From Roseibium algicola (GTDB taxonomy: Bacteria; Pseudomonadota; Alphaproteobacteria; Rhizobiales; Stappiaceae), in NCBI RefSeq assembly GCF_001999245.1, contig NZ_CP019630.1, positions 5,609,001 through 5,673,000 on the forward strand: a DNA stretch of 64,000 bases. Reading direction: 5' to 3'. A program made the translations under genes and the position numbers. Numbering within the stretch: the first letter of the stretch is position 1; each line of letters starts with the position of its first letter. The notes beneath the pieces were generated by a model. That model was given only the letters and a program-made list of their open reading frames with translations. It had not been told where the DNA came from and did not search any database. Below are positions 1 to 8,288 of the stretch, piece by piece.

Positions 1-1
1 G

Positions 2-766
2 ATTCGTTCCGGTGAAATCGATTTTGGTTATGTGCAGTCCGACTGGCAGCATCACGCTTTTCTCGGGACCTCTGCCTTTGAAGAGGTCGGGCCGTTTGAC
101 GAGCTACGCTCCATCTTTTCACTTCATGCCGAAGTCGCAACGATCGTCGTTCGAGACGAATCTTCTTATCGGGTCTTCGATGATTTGAAAGAGGCAAAGA
201 TAAATATCGGCAGCAAGGGATCGGGGTCCGCTGCTTCCTGGAACGCACTGATCAGCGGCCTTGGCTGGACGCAGAGTGATCAGGAAGATCTAGAAGAGCT
301 CAAGACATCGGAGCTGTCTGAAGCGCTTTGTTCAGGCAGAATTGATGCCTATTTCGAATTGATAGGCCATCCGGCTGCGTTGATCGAGGAAACTCAGGCT
401 CGTTGCGATATTCGACTGATTGGTATCGATGGCAAGGCGGTTGACGAGCTTTTGACAGAAGTTCCCTACTACATGCCAGCCGACATCCCTGCGGGCCTTT
501 ATGGTCTTTCGCAGCCAGTGGATTCCTTCGGCGTTGTCGCGACCTTCGTAACGTCTGCGCGCATGCCGGAACCGATCGTGACAACACTCGTAGAAGCGGT
601 TTTCGAAAATTTCGACAGCTTCAAGCGTCTGCATCCCGCACTTGGCCGCCTGACCGAAAATGACCTGGTTGCCTACGGCATGCCGGCGCCGCTACATCCT
701 GGCGCATTGACCTATTTCCAGGAAAAAGGCCTAGTGCCCGCAACCGCACCGGCCAAGGCAAACTGA
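2..766 (+). CDS. TAXI-family TRAP transporter solute-binding protein (5' partial)
   Basis: The reading frame is open from base 2, so the N-terminus lies off the window; the GTG at 32 is internal, because residues before it (GEIDFGYVQSDW) continue the fold. The protein resembles periplasmic receptors of the TAXI type, which capture a small organic acid or amino acid and hand it to the fused TRAP membrane subunits. Features seen are the segment INIGSKGSGSAASWNALI, typical of the ligand-binding cleft of the NMT1/TAXI fold, and a C-terminal helix ending in a tail rich in Ala and Pro. About 254 residues are present against roughly 320 for full members, so some 60 to 70 residues including the signal peptide are missing. 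The substrate cannot be told from sequence. Confidence 0.85.
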   Translation: MRSGEIDFGYVQSDWQHHAFLGTSAFEEVGPFDELRSIFSLHAEVATIVVRDESSYRVFDDLKEAKINIGSKGSGSAASWNALISGLGWTQSDQEDLEELKTSELSEALCSGRIDAYFELIGHPAALIEETQARCDIRLIGIDGKAVDELLTEVPYYMPADIPAGLYGLSQPVDSFGVVATFVTSARMPEPIVTTLVEAVFENFDSFKRLHPALGRLTENDLVAYGMPAPLHPGALTYFQEKGLVPATAPAKAN

Positions 767-892
767 CCGGTGTTCACAGCTCTCCAAATGGTGAGCACCT
801 TGTGTCTTTGGTCAAAGCGGGGAAGCGGCTAATAAGGTCGCTCCGAGCCTCGCCGGATTGCCGGTGGGCTGCCTGAACAACCGGAATGTCGA

Positions 893-1633
893 ATGATCCA
901 GGAAGTCACCATCATAGGCGCCGCGCTTGCCGGTGTCCTATCTTTTGTCTCGCCTTGCGTCCTGCCGTTGGTGCCACCTTACCTCGGGTTCCTTGCGGGC
1001 GTTTCGTTGGAGCAACTATCAGGTGAAGCAGAAGACAGCACGGCTGCATCGCGTCGGGTGTTTCTGAGTGCCCTGTTCTTTGTGCTTGGTTTTTCAACCG
1101 TGTTCGTTTTGCTGGGGGCGACGGCCAGTTTTCTTGGCCAGTTCATTCGCGCCTATCTCGATTACCTGAGCTATATCGCCGGCGCCGCGATCATCGTTAT
1201 GGGCCTGCATTTCCTTGGCGTGTTCCGCATAGGCCTGCTTTACAAGGAAGCGCGTGTTCACGTGGAGAAAAAGCCTGCGGGTCCGCTTGGCGCCTATGTC
1301 ATCGGCCTTGCCTTCGGCTTTGGCTGGACACCTTGTGTCGGCCCAATACTAGCTGCCATTCTGTTTGTCGCTGGCGGAAAAGAAACGGTGGGGCAGGGAG
1401 CCTTGCTCTTGAGCGCCTATGCACTCGGCCTCGGTATCCCGTTCCTGATTGCCGCGCTTTTCGCTTCGCCGTTTCTCAAGTTCATGCGGCGGTTCCGCAA
1501 GCACATGGGTGTCGTCGAAAAGACCATGGGCGGCGTTCTCGTATTGACCGGGGTCATGTTCTTGACCGGGCAGATGGCGGTCTTGTCTTATTGGCTCCTG
1601 GAAACGTTCCCCGCGCTGCAGACCATCGGGTAA
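893..1633 (+). CDS. ccdA: Cytochrome c biogenesis protein CcdA
   Basis: A 246-residue inner-membrane thiol-disulfide transporter that carries reducing power from cytoplasmic thioredoxin to periplasmic partners, as needed for cytochrome c maturation. The two signature redox cysteines are present: SPCVLP (Cys22) at the start of the first membrane segment and TPCVGP (Cys148) at the start of the fourth. About six hydrophobic segments are visible and there is no extra periplasmic domain, so this is the short CcdA form and not full DsbD. It stands alone, with 126 bases separating it from the TRAP receptor gene and a hairpin just after its stop. Confidence 0.95.
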   Translation: MIQEVTIIGAALAGVLSFVSPCVLPLVPPYLGFLAGVSLEQLSGEAEDSTAASRRVFLSALFFVLGFSTVFVLLGATASFLGQFIRAYLDYLSYIAGAAIIVMGLHFLGVFRIGLLYKEARVHVEKKPAGPLGAYVIGLAFGFGWTPCVGPILAAILFVAGGKETVGQGALLLSAYALGLGIPFLIAALFASPFLKFMRRFRKHMGVVEKTMGGVLVLTGVMFLTGQMAVLSYWLLETFPALQTIG

Positions 1634-1638
1634 ACGCA

Positions 1639-1663
1639 GCGCCAAGGTTCTTCGTCTTGGCGC
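1639..1663 (+). terminator. Hairpin after ccdA
   Basis: A perfect 8-bp inverted repeat, GCGCCAAG at 1639-1646 and CTTGGCGC at 1656-1663, with a 9-base loop, starts 5 bases after the ccdA stop. No clear T-run follows (ATTGCATC), so termination would be weak or Rho-assisted. It also lies between ccdA and the convergent SPOR-like gene and could serve both strands. Confidence 0.45.
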
Positions 1664-1703
1664 ATTGCATCAACCGACTGAAATCTAACGAGATTAGGTT
1701 GCT

Positions 1704-2970
1704 TTAAAACGCCGTGTCGCGAAATTCCGCCGCAGTTACGAGCGGGTCACCCGCGAACAGGGCCGGGTGACAGAGCTCAGTCACATCCAACAGGTGAAGA
1801 CACGCAACAGCAGCGTCCGCCGCATTGGCAAACGGTCCGACCATCAAGGCAATACCGCCTTGAGGCGTATTTCGTTCCATCAGGAGCGGGCGAAGGTCAC
1901 GCATGCGTTCCGCATTTTGATTCTTGAAATCGGCCCAGGCTTTTGCTGCTGCAGCAGTTGAGCTGTAGTGACCGATAATCGCCCCGAAATCGCTTCGCTT
2001 CAGTTTGCTGTCACCGCCACCGCGAAGCCGTCCGGCGGGACTGGAAGGCGTGATAACCGCAGGTCGACTTGTCGTCTGGGTAGGTGTTGCGTCGAACGGC
2101 TCCGGCGAGGGCGGTGTAGAAGGCGTATTGTCTTCAACAGCCAAGGGTATTGAACCTGTCGCTTGGGGTTCGCCACCTGGTGTGGGTAGATCTACCCTTG
2201 GCAGGTCGACTATCCGGACCGGTTCGGCAGGATTGAAACTTCGGGTAGGCGCGTCGAGTGAAGCGGTTCCGGAATCGATGCTGACCATCCGGGGGGGCGC
2301 CTTGGGAACATCAAGGGCCGGCGTTGAAACCTGATTCTTGGTGTCCACCCGATCTGGTGCCGCAGAAGTCGTCTGGTTCAGCTTTGAAGCATCGCGTTTT
2401 GCTTTTGGCGACGCTACGGGGACGGGAAGTGGTTTTTTCCGGTTTTTCCGTCACCTCGGTGCGGACGATGCCCGGGCTCGGTTCCACTGGTTCGCCGCTG
2501 TCTCTGCTAGTATTGTCCGTTTCAGAGAGCCTGGAAAAAGCAGCTTCCTTCTCCAGTGCAGCGATACGGCGCGAATACGCAAGATTTTGTTCGGCAAGTG
2601 CGCTAAGGCGTCGACGCAACCCGACGATTTCTTTTTGCAGCACCGCGATCTGGCTCTGGTCGAGGCCGGGAAGGGGGGCGTGATCGCTATCTTCCGGCAA
2701 CTGCATGACTTCTACTGGAACCCCTATGCCGGAAGGTGACGTGATGGAGGCAGTTGAACCCACGCTTCCGACTGGGGGCAGAGTTATTCCCGTCGGGAAA
2801 TCGAACTTCGGTGTGAACTGGCCGTGGGCGTTGCTGAACTGATAGGAAGCAAGGCCGACAGTTCCCATGCAAACGGCCGCAAATGCCCAGGAAAGCAGGC
2901 CGACACGCGAAGGCGTGAACGTATCCCGGACAACGTCCCGAACAGATTTTTGTGCCTTCCGTTTTGCCAA
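1704..2970 (-). pseudogene. Membrane-anchored coiled-coil/SPOR-like envelope protein, split by a frameshift
   Basis: Two overlapping minus-strand frames look like one gene of about 421 codons. The first half (2970 down to 2311) begins MAKRKAQKSVRDVVRDTF, has one membrane span near residues 23-45 (GLLSWAFAAVCMGTVGLASY), a Pro/Ser linker and a coiled coil around residues 105-150. The second half (2348 down to 1704, open upstream to 2451) has a Pro/Thr linker and a C-terminal domain of about 85 residues with SPOR-like features (DFGAIIGHYSSTAAAAKAW, then LMVGPFANAADAA). Removing one A from the A6 run (T-run at 2433-2438 on the plus strand) joins them without a stop. SPOR domains bind denuded septal glycan, but the match here is weak. 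It may be a real mutation, a sequencing indel or programmed slippage, so 'pseudogene' is provisional. Confidence 0.55.
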
Positions 2971-3152
2971 AAGTCCTGCTTTCCGAGCCTGAAACCGAAT
3001 CTCAAAGAAGATACCTCATCAGGTGTGCATTATGGTTAATGAAAAGCAAACCGAAGCACTCAGGAAGTCAGATCTTTCAATGTTCTGTGGATCGGGGCAT
3101 ATAGAGGCCGACTTGTGTGGGTGACGCCCGAAAAATTGACAGTGGACCTTTG

Positions 3153-4508
3153 ATGACTTCCCGTTCTTGCCTTTCGATTGTTCTGGCCGCCGGACTCGGC
3201 ACCCGGATGAAATCCAACCTGCCAAAGGTGATGCATGAGATCGGCGGACTGCCGTTGGTCGGGCATGTGGTAAAGGCCCTGAAACAGGCTGGCTCTGACC
3301 GAATTTCCGTCGTAACCGGCCCAGATATGCCCGAGCTTGAAAAGCTGGTTCAAAACCTTGCGCCGGAAGCACATTGTCATGTCCAGCACGAGAGGCTGGG
3401 TACGGCTCACGCAGCGCTTGCCGCCCGTTCTGCGCTGGCCTCGCCTTCAGACGATGTCCTGATCCTGTTCGGCGACACTCCACTGGTAACGGCAGACACG
3501 ATCGGCAAAGTTCGACGGGCCTTGTCGGATGGCGCAGATCTGGCCGTGCTTGGGTTCGAAACCCAACAACCATTCGGCTATGGCCGGTTGCTGACCGATA
3601 ACGGGCAACTGGTTGCCATTCGGGAAGAAAAGGACGCCTCGGACGCAGAACGGAGGATCACGTTCTGCAACTCCGGCATCATGGGTTTCTCGGGGCTGCA
3701 TGCACTTTCTTTGTTGGATGCGATTGGCAATGCCAATGCCAAAAGCGAATTTTACCTGACGGACGCGGTTGAAATCGCCAACAGCAGGGGCTTGAAGGTT
3801 GTTGCGGTTTCGGGTTCGGAAGTCGAAACGCAAGGCATCAATACACGTGCCCAGCTGGCTGCCTGTGAAGAGGATTTTCAGGTTCGTATGCGTAATTTCG
3901 CTTTGGAAAACGGCTGCACATTGCTTGCGCCGCACACGGTGTATTTCTCGCATGATACCGTTCTGGAATCTGATGTGGTCGTAGAGCAGAATGTCGTCTT
4001 CGCCCCGGGGGTAAGGGTCGCAAGCGGAGCAAGGATCCGCGCCTTCAGTCACCTTGAAGGGGCATCCGTTGGCAGGAACAGCGCTGTTGGCCCCTATGCC
4101 CGTCTGCGGCCCGGCGCGGTTCTGGGGGCCGACACCCGTGTCGGCAACTTTGTCGAAGTCAAAAACACGACCTTCGAAGACGGTGCCAAGGCCAATCATC
4201 TCAGCTACATCGGCGACGCCAGTGTCGGTTCGAAGTCGAACATTGGTGCTGGCACGATTACCTGCAATTACGACGGCTACCTGAAACACCGGACAGAGAT
4301 TGGAGCGGGCAGTTTTGTCGGTTCCAATTCCACGCTGGTGGCACCGGTCAGCCTTGGCAGTGGGTCTTTTGTCGCTGCCGGAAGCGTGATCACCGATGAT
4401 GTGGACCAGGATTCCATGGCATTTGGCCGCGCTCGGCAGATCGTCAAGGAAGGCAAGGCAAAACAGCTGCGGGAGCGGCTGAAGGCTGCCAAGGAAACCA
4501 AATCCTGA
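3153..4508 (+). CDS. glmU: Bifunctional GlcNAc-1-phosphate uridyltransferase / glucosamine-1-phosphate acetyltransferase
   Basis: GlmU makes UDP-GlcNAc, the precursor of peptidoglycan and lipid A, in two steps in the cytoplasm. The N-terminal pyrophosphorylase domain carries LAAGLGTRMKSNLPK near residues 11-25 and a QPFGYGRL segment further on. The C-terminal half is a left-handed beta-helix of hexapeptide repeats that ends with the acetyltransferase site (SYIGDASVGSKSNIGAGT, then CNYDG). The length of about 451 residues fits the family. The ATG at 3153 (MTSRSCLSIVLAAG) is chosen over the upstream GTG at 3117, because the extra 12 residues do not look conserved. glmS follows 116 bases later, so the two likely form one amino-sugar unit. 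Confidence 0.95.
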   Translation: MTSRSCLSIVLAAGLGTRMKSNLPKVMHEIGGLPLVGHVVKALKQAGSDRISVVTGPDMPELEKLVQNLAPEAHCHVQHERLGTAHAALAARSALASPSDDVLILFGDTPLVTADTIGKVRRALSDGADLAVLGFETQQPFGYGRLLTDNGQLVAIREEKDASDAERRITFCNSGIMGFSGLHALSLLDAIGNANAKSEFYLTDAVEIANSRGLKVVAVSGSEVETQGINTRAQLAACEEDFQVRMRNFALENGCTLLAPHTVYFSHDTVLESDVVVEQNVVFAPGVRVASGARIRAFSHLEGASVGRNSAVGPYARLRPGAVLGADTRVGNFVEVKNTTFEDGAKANHLSYIGDASVGSKSNIGAGTITCNYDGYLKHRTEIGAGSFVGSNSTLVAPVSLGSGSFVAAGSVITDDVDQDSMAFGRARQIVKEGKAKQLRERLKAAKETKS

Positions 4509-4624
4509 CTTTCATACAATTCTCGACCCTTGTCATTTAATGAAACAGGGATTGATTTCTGGTTGGCAGGCGCTGTCGTCTAAAGCAGTGCGGTCCGTTG
4601 GATCCATTTTTAAAGGGCTTTTGC

Positions 4625-6451
4625 ATGTGTGGCATTGTTGGCGTGTTGGGAACGGTTGATGCGGCGCCGCGGATCGTGGATTCGCTGAAGCGGCTGGAAT
4701 ACCGGGGCTATGATTCTGCTGGCGTTGCCACATTGGTGGATGGTGCCATCGTGCGCCGCAGGGCCGAAGGCAAGCTGCGCAATCTTGAAGCTGTTCTCGA
4801 AAAGTCGCCCCTGACAGGCATCTCCGGGATCGGTCACACACGGTGGGCAACACACGGCGCACCAACTGTTGCCAATGCCCACCCGCACCAGGCCGGCTCG
4901 GTTGCCGTCGTTCATAATGGTATCATCGAAAACTATCTGGAACTGCGAGAGGAAATCGTCTCTGCCGGCGCCGTGCTGGATACCGAAACCGACACAGAAG
5001 TTGTGGCCCATCTGGTCAACCTGGCGATGGCCAAGGGACTTTCTCCTCGCGATGCTGTTGCACAGGTTCTGCCGCGCCTGAAGGGTGCTTTTGCATTGGC
5101 GATGCTGTTTTCCGGTGAGGAAGATCTTCTTATCGGTGCCCGCAAAGGATCGCCGCTTGCTGTCGGGCATGGAGACGGGGAAATGTTCTTCGGGTCCGAT
5201 GCTATCGCCCTGTCGCCATTTACCGACCGGATTACCTATCTTGATGAGGGCGATTGGGCCGTCATCACAAGGGCAGGTGTTGAGATCTTCGATCAGGCGA
5301 ACCAGCCTGTCACGCGTCCGGAAGCAAAGTCATCTGTCACCTCCAGTCTTATGGACAAGGGCAACTACAAGCACTTCATGGCAAAGGAAATCCACGAGCA
5401 GCCGGAAGTGCTGGGCCATACGCTGTCACGCTATTTCGATTACACGACCAAGCGAGCCAGTGTGGAAGGGGCTGACCAACTCAAATTCAAGGACCTGTCG
5501 CGCCTGATCATCACGGCCTGCGGGACAGCGTATCTTGCCGGTCTGGTGTCCAAATACTGGTTCGAGAAATACGCCCGCCTTCCAGTAGAGATCGATATCG
5601 CCAGCGAGTTTCGCTATCGCGAAACACCGGTCAGCGACAAGGACACGGCGCTGGTGATTTCCCAGTCTGGCGAAACTGCAGACACGCTCGCCTCATTGCG
5701 CTACTGCAAGACGAATGGTGCAACGATCGGTGCGATCGTCAATGTGCCGGAAAGCACGATAGCCCGGGAAGCCGACAGGGTTTTCCAGACCATTGCCGGA
5801 CCTGAAATCGGCGTTGCCTCGACAAAGGCCTTCACGTGTCAGCTTGCGGTGCTCGCCGGTCTTGCCCTGCAGGCCGGACGGGAGCGCGGCGTGCTGACGC
5901 CGGAGCGGGAGCAGGAGCTTGTCGCGGAATTGATCGAAGTGCCGAGCCTCGCTCTCAAGGCCCTGGCCCGTGAAAGCGATATCGAGAAACTGGCGCATCC
6001 GCTCTCCAAGGCAAGCAATGCCCTTTACCTCGGCCGGGCAACCAATTTCCCGCTTGCTCTGGAAGGCGCGCTGAAGCTCAAGGAGCTCTCCTACATCCAC
6101 GCAGAAGGCTACGCTGCCGGGGAACTCAAGCACGGTCCTATAGCTCTCATCGATGAAAACATGCCGGTTTTCGTGATCGCGCCCTTTGACGCGATTTACG
6201 AGAAAACCGTTTCCAACATGCAGGAAGTGGCTGCGCGCGGCGGACGGATCGTGCTCATCACAGATGAGCGCGGTGCGTCGGAGTGTGGCAATGCGGCCGA
6301 AAATACCGTCATTCTGCCGGACATGTCGGATATCGTTGCGCCGATCATCTACGCGTTGCCTGTTCAGCTCATTGCTTACCACACGGCTGTCTTCATGGGC
6401 ACCGATGTCGATCAGCCGAGGAACCTGGCCAAATCCGTGACGGTTGAATAG
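4625..6451 (+). CDS. glmS: Glutamine--fructose-6-phosphate aminotransferase (isomerizing)
   Basis: GlmS makes glucosamine-6-phosphate from fructose-6-phosphate and glutamine, the first committed step of amino-sugar synthesis. The start is fixed by MCGIVGVLG: removal of Met exposes Cys as the N-terminal nucleophile of the glutamine amidotransferase domain, so the longer frame from 4598 is wrong. The glutaminase half carries RWATHGAP and HNGIIEN. The second half has two SIS sugar-isomerase domains with SQSGETADTLASLR and the Lys-rich region ALKLKELSYIHAEGYAAGELKHG split across conserved blocks, ending LAKSVTVE. The protein has 608 residues, normal for the family. No sign of a glmS ribozyme is seen in the 116-base leader. 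ypeA starts 3 bases after the stop. Confidence 0.96.
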   Translation: MCGIVGVLGTVDAAPRIVDSLKRLEYRGYDSAGVATLVDGAIVRRRAEGKLRNLEAVLEKSPLTGISGIGHTRWATHGAPTVANAHPHQAGSVAVVHNGIIENYLELREEIVSAGAVLDTETDTEVVAHLVNLAMAKGLSPRDAVAQVLPRLKGAFALAMLFSGEEDLLIGARKGSPLAVGHGDGEMFFGSDAIALSPFTDRITYLDEGDWAVITRAGVEIFDQANQPVTRPEAKSSVTSSLMDKGNYKHFMAKEIHEQPEVLGHTLSRYFDYTTKRASVEGADQLKFKDLSRLIITACGTAYLAGLVSKYWFEKYARLPVEIDIASEFRYRETPVSDKDTALVISQSGETADTLASLRYCKTNGATIGAIVNVPESTIAREADRVFQTIAGPEIGVASTKAFTCQLAVLAGLALQAGRERGVLTPEREQELVAELIEVPSLALKALARESDIEKLAHPLSKASNALYLGRATNFPLALEGALKLKELSYIHAEGYAAGELKHGPIALIDENMPVFVIAPFDAIYEKTVSNMQEVAARGGRIVLITDERGASECGNAAENTVILPDMSDIVAPIIYALPVQLIAYHTAVFMGTDVDQPRNLAKSVTVE

Positions 6452-6454
6452 TCC

Positions 6455-6895
6455 ATGGACAGCACAAGCACGCAAGATCGGGTATTGCCCTTCGAGGAGC
6501 GGTACAGGGCTGACGTCATTGCGCTCTGGGAGAAATGTGGCCTGACGCGACCCTGGAATGATCCGGACAAGGACATCGACCGCAAGCAGACCGACGAAAA
6601 CGGAGCCTTCTTCGTGCTTCTGCGCGGGGACAGGCTTATCGGGTCCGTCATGGCCGGGTATGACGGCCACCGCGGGTCGATCAACTATCTTTCAGTCGAT
6701 CCCGAATGCCAGACGGTCGGCCTTGGGAAAATGCTGATGAGCCGCTGCGAGGCATTCCTGGTTGCGCAGGGCTGCCCGAAGATCAACCTTATGGTACGTC
6801 AGGACAACGACAAGGTTCTGCGGTTTTACGAACAACTCGGATATGCGGAGGAAAGCGCTGTTTCCCTTGGAAAACGGCTTATTCCAGACATTTAG
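6455..6895 (+). CDS. ypeA: YpeA-like GNAT acetyltransferase
   Basis: A 146-residue GCN5-related N-acetyltransferase closely resembling E. coli YpeA from memory: shared blocks are RPWNDPDKDI, VMAGYDGHRGS and GCPKINLMVRQDND. The acetyl-CoA pyrophosphate loop is seen at QTVGLGKMLM around residues 88-97. The substrate of this family is not established. The gene starts 3 bases after the glmS stop and is probably translated from the same message. It converges with the YbaN-family gene, whose stop lies 9 bases beyond. Confidence 0.85.
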   Translation: MDSTSTQDRVLPFEERYRADVIALWEKCGLTRPWNDPDKDIDRKQTDENGAFFVLLRGDRLIGSVMAGYDGHRGSINYLSVDPECQTVGLGKMLMSRCEAFLVAQGCPKINLMVRQDNDKVLRFYEQLGYAEESAVSLGKRLIPDI

Positions 6896-6904
6896 CCCGT
6901 CGAC

Positions 6905-7324
6905 CTATGACGGATCCTTGCAACCGTCGGGAGGGGTGTTGCCCGGGCCCGATGGACGAGACAGGACGTAGGCTGCGCAGCCGATCATGAACAGTCCGAC
7001 ACCTATGGCAAGCCACAGGTCAGGATGGGCTGAAAGATAGAAGACGCAATATCCGAAGGTCATTCCGGAAATGGCGAAGATCTTTGCCTTCGGCGGGATC
7101 GCACCATGTTCGCGCCATGCAATCACTGGCGGCCCGAAGATAGGGTGGTTGAGGATGCGCGCCTCAAGTGCGGGAGAGGATCTGGCAAAACAGGCAGCAG
7201 CAAGGATGAAGAAGATCGTGCTCGGCAGAATGGGAAGGAACGCACCGACAATCCCGAGGCCGACACATCCGGTTCCCAGAAGTTTGAACGTGGTCCGCCG
7301 CAACACTGCCTCCAAATCCGGCAT
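6905..7324 (-). CDS. YbaN-family (DUF454) inner-membrane protein
   Basis: A 139-residue small membrane protein. Hydrophobic segments are visible near residues 15-45 (including GIVGAFLPILPSTIFFILAAACF, split here by the conserved Leu-Pro-Ser turn) and near 85-120. The LPILPSTIFFILAA block followed by CFARSSP is the hallmark of the DUF454/YbaN family, whose function is unknown. It is read from its own promoter region, divergent from the DUF502 gene. Confidence 0.85.
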   Translation of the reverse strand: MPDLEAVLRRTTFKLLGTGCVGLGIVGAFLPILPSTIFFILAAACFARSSPALEARILNHPIFGPPVIAWREHGAIPPKAKIFAISGMTFGYCVFYLSAHPDLWLAIGVGLFMIGCAAYVLSRPSGPGNTPPDGCKDPS

Positions 7325-7446
7325 AATTTGAATACATCGCTGAAAAATAAATCAAGCGAAGGATACCGCACTGCGATAAAGATGCTTATCTAATTGCGGG
7401 TCAGTTGAAAAGACGAGCACACACAGGGAAGTTTCGGGTTTAACCC

Positions 7447-8184
7447 ATGAGCCGACACAAACATAAAGCAGAAGACGCGCACAAGATAGGCCATCGGCCG
7501 GGTGCGGCAACACGTCTTCGCAACTACTTCCTGACAGGGCTGGTCATCGCCGGCCCGATCGGCATTACCCTGTGGTTGACCTGGACCTTCATCAAATGGG
7601 TGGATGGCTGGGTCAAGCCGTTTGTACCCAAGATCTACAATCCGGACACCTACCTGCCGTTTCCGATACCCGGTTTCGGGCTCATTGTTGCAGTGTTTGT
7701 CCTCACGGTCGTCGGCTTTCTTGCAGCAAACTTCCTTGGGCGCAGTCTTATCTCGGTTGGCGAAAAAATCGTCGGTCGGATGCCGCTCGTTCGTAACATT
7801 TACAGTGGCTTGAAGCAGATTTTTGAGACAGTGCTTGATCAGCGCGGAAGCAGTTTCACCACAGCGGCGCTGATCGAATATCCACGCAGGGGTCTATGGG
7901 CGATTGTGTTCATCTCCACCGACACCAAGGGCGAAGTGGAGCGCCGGCTCAAGGACAAGGCCGATACACTTTCCGTATTCCTGCCGACGACGCCGAACCC
8001 GACATCGGGTTTTTTGCTGTTTGTTCCGAAGGAAGATGTGATCGAACTGGACATGAGTGTCGAAGATGCCGCAAAGCTCGTGATCTCGGCTGGTCTGGTC
8101 AATCCGAAATATCCGGAAATTCTCGCAGACGATATTGTCGATCCGGCGCAGCTGGAGCGGGTGAGAAGCTCTGAAGACGCCTGA
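7447..8184 (+). CDS. DUF502 family membrane protein
   Basis: A 245-residue protein with two membrane spans near residues 28-50 and 72-98, separated by a short loop with PFVPKIYNPDTYLPFPIPG, followed by a soluble C-terminal domain with PLVRNIYSGLKQIFETV and PTTPNPTSGFLLFVP. These blocks mark the DUF502 family, widespread in bacteria and plants and of unknown biochemical function. The start ATG at 7447 is 122 bases from the divergent YbaN-family start. It faces recG tail to tail. Confidence 0.88.
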   Translation: MSRHKHKAEDAHKIGHRPGAATRLRNYFLTGLVIAGPIGITLWLTWTFIKWVDGWVKPFVPKIYNPDTYLPFPIPGFGLIVAVFVLTVVGFLAANFLGRSLISVGEKIVGRMPLVRNIYSGLKQIFETVLDQRGSSFTTAALIEYPRRGLWAIVFISTDTKGEVERRLKDKADTLSVFLPTTPNPTSGFLLFVPKEDVIELDMSVEDAAKLVISAGLVNPKYPEILADDIVDPAQLERVRSSEDA

Positions 8185-8288
8185 GTGCGTTAAGCCATGT
8201 AATCCACTATTCGCTTTGCCCTACGTCGTCAGGCGTCCTTGGCGACTTACGCGCGATTGGCTCAGTTGGCTGCTGCTGTTCGATCGTG

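Noticed and set aside
4509..4624. glmS ribozyme in the leader of glmS
   Set aside because: The 116-base gap shows no such structure, and these ribozymes are known from Gram-positive bacteria.
8176..8237. 9-base inverted repeat GACGCCTGA / TCAGGCGTC after the DUF502 gene
   Set aside because: The arms are 44 bases apart with no T-run and one arm lies in coding sequence; it is not a convincing terminator.
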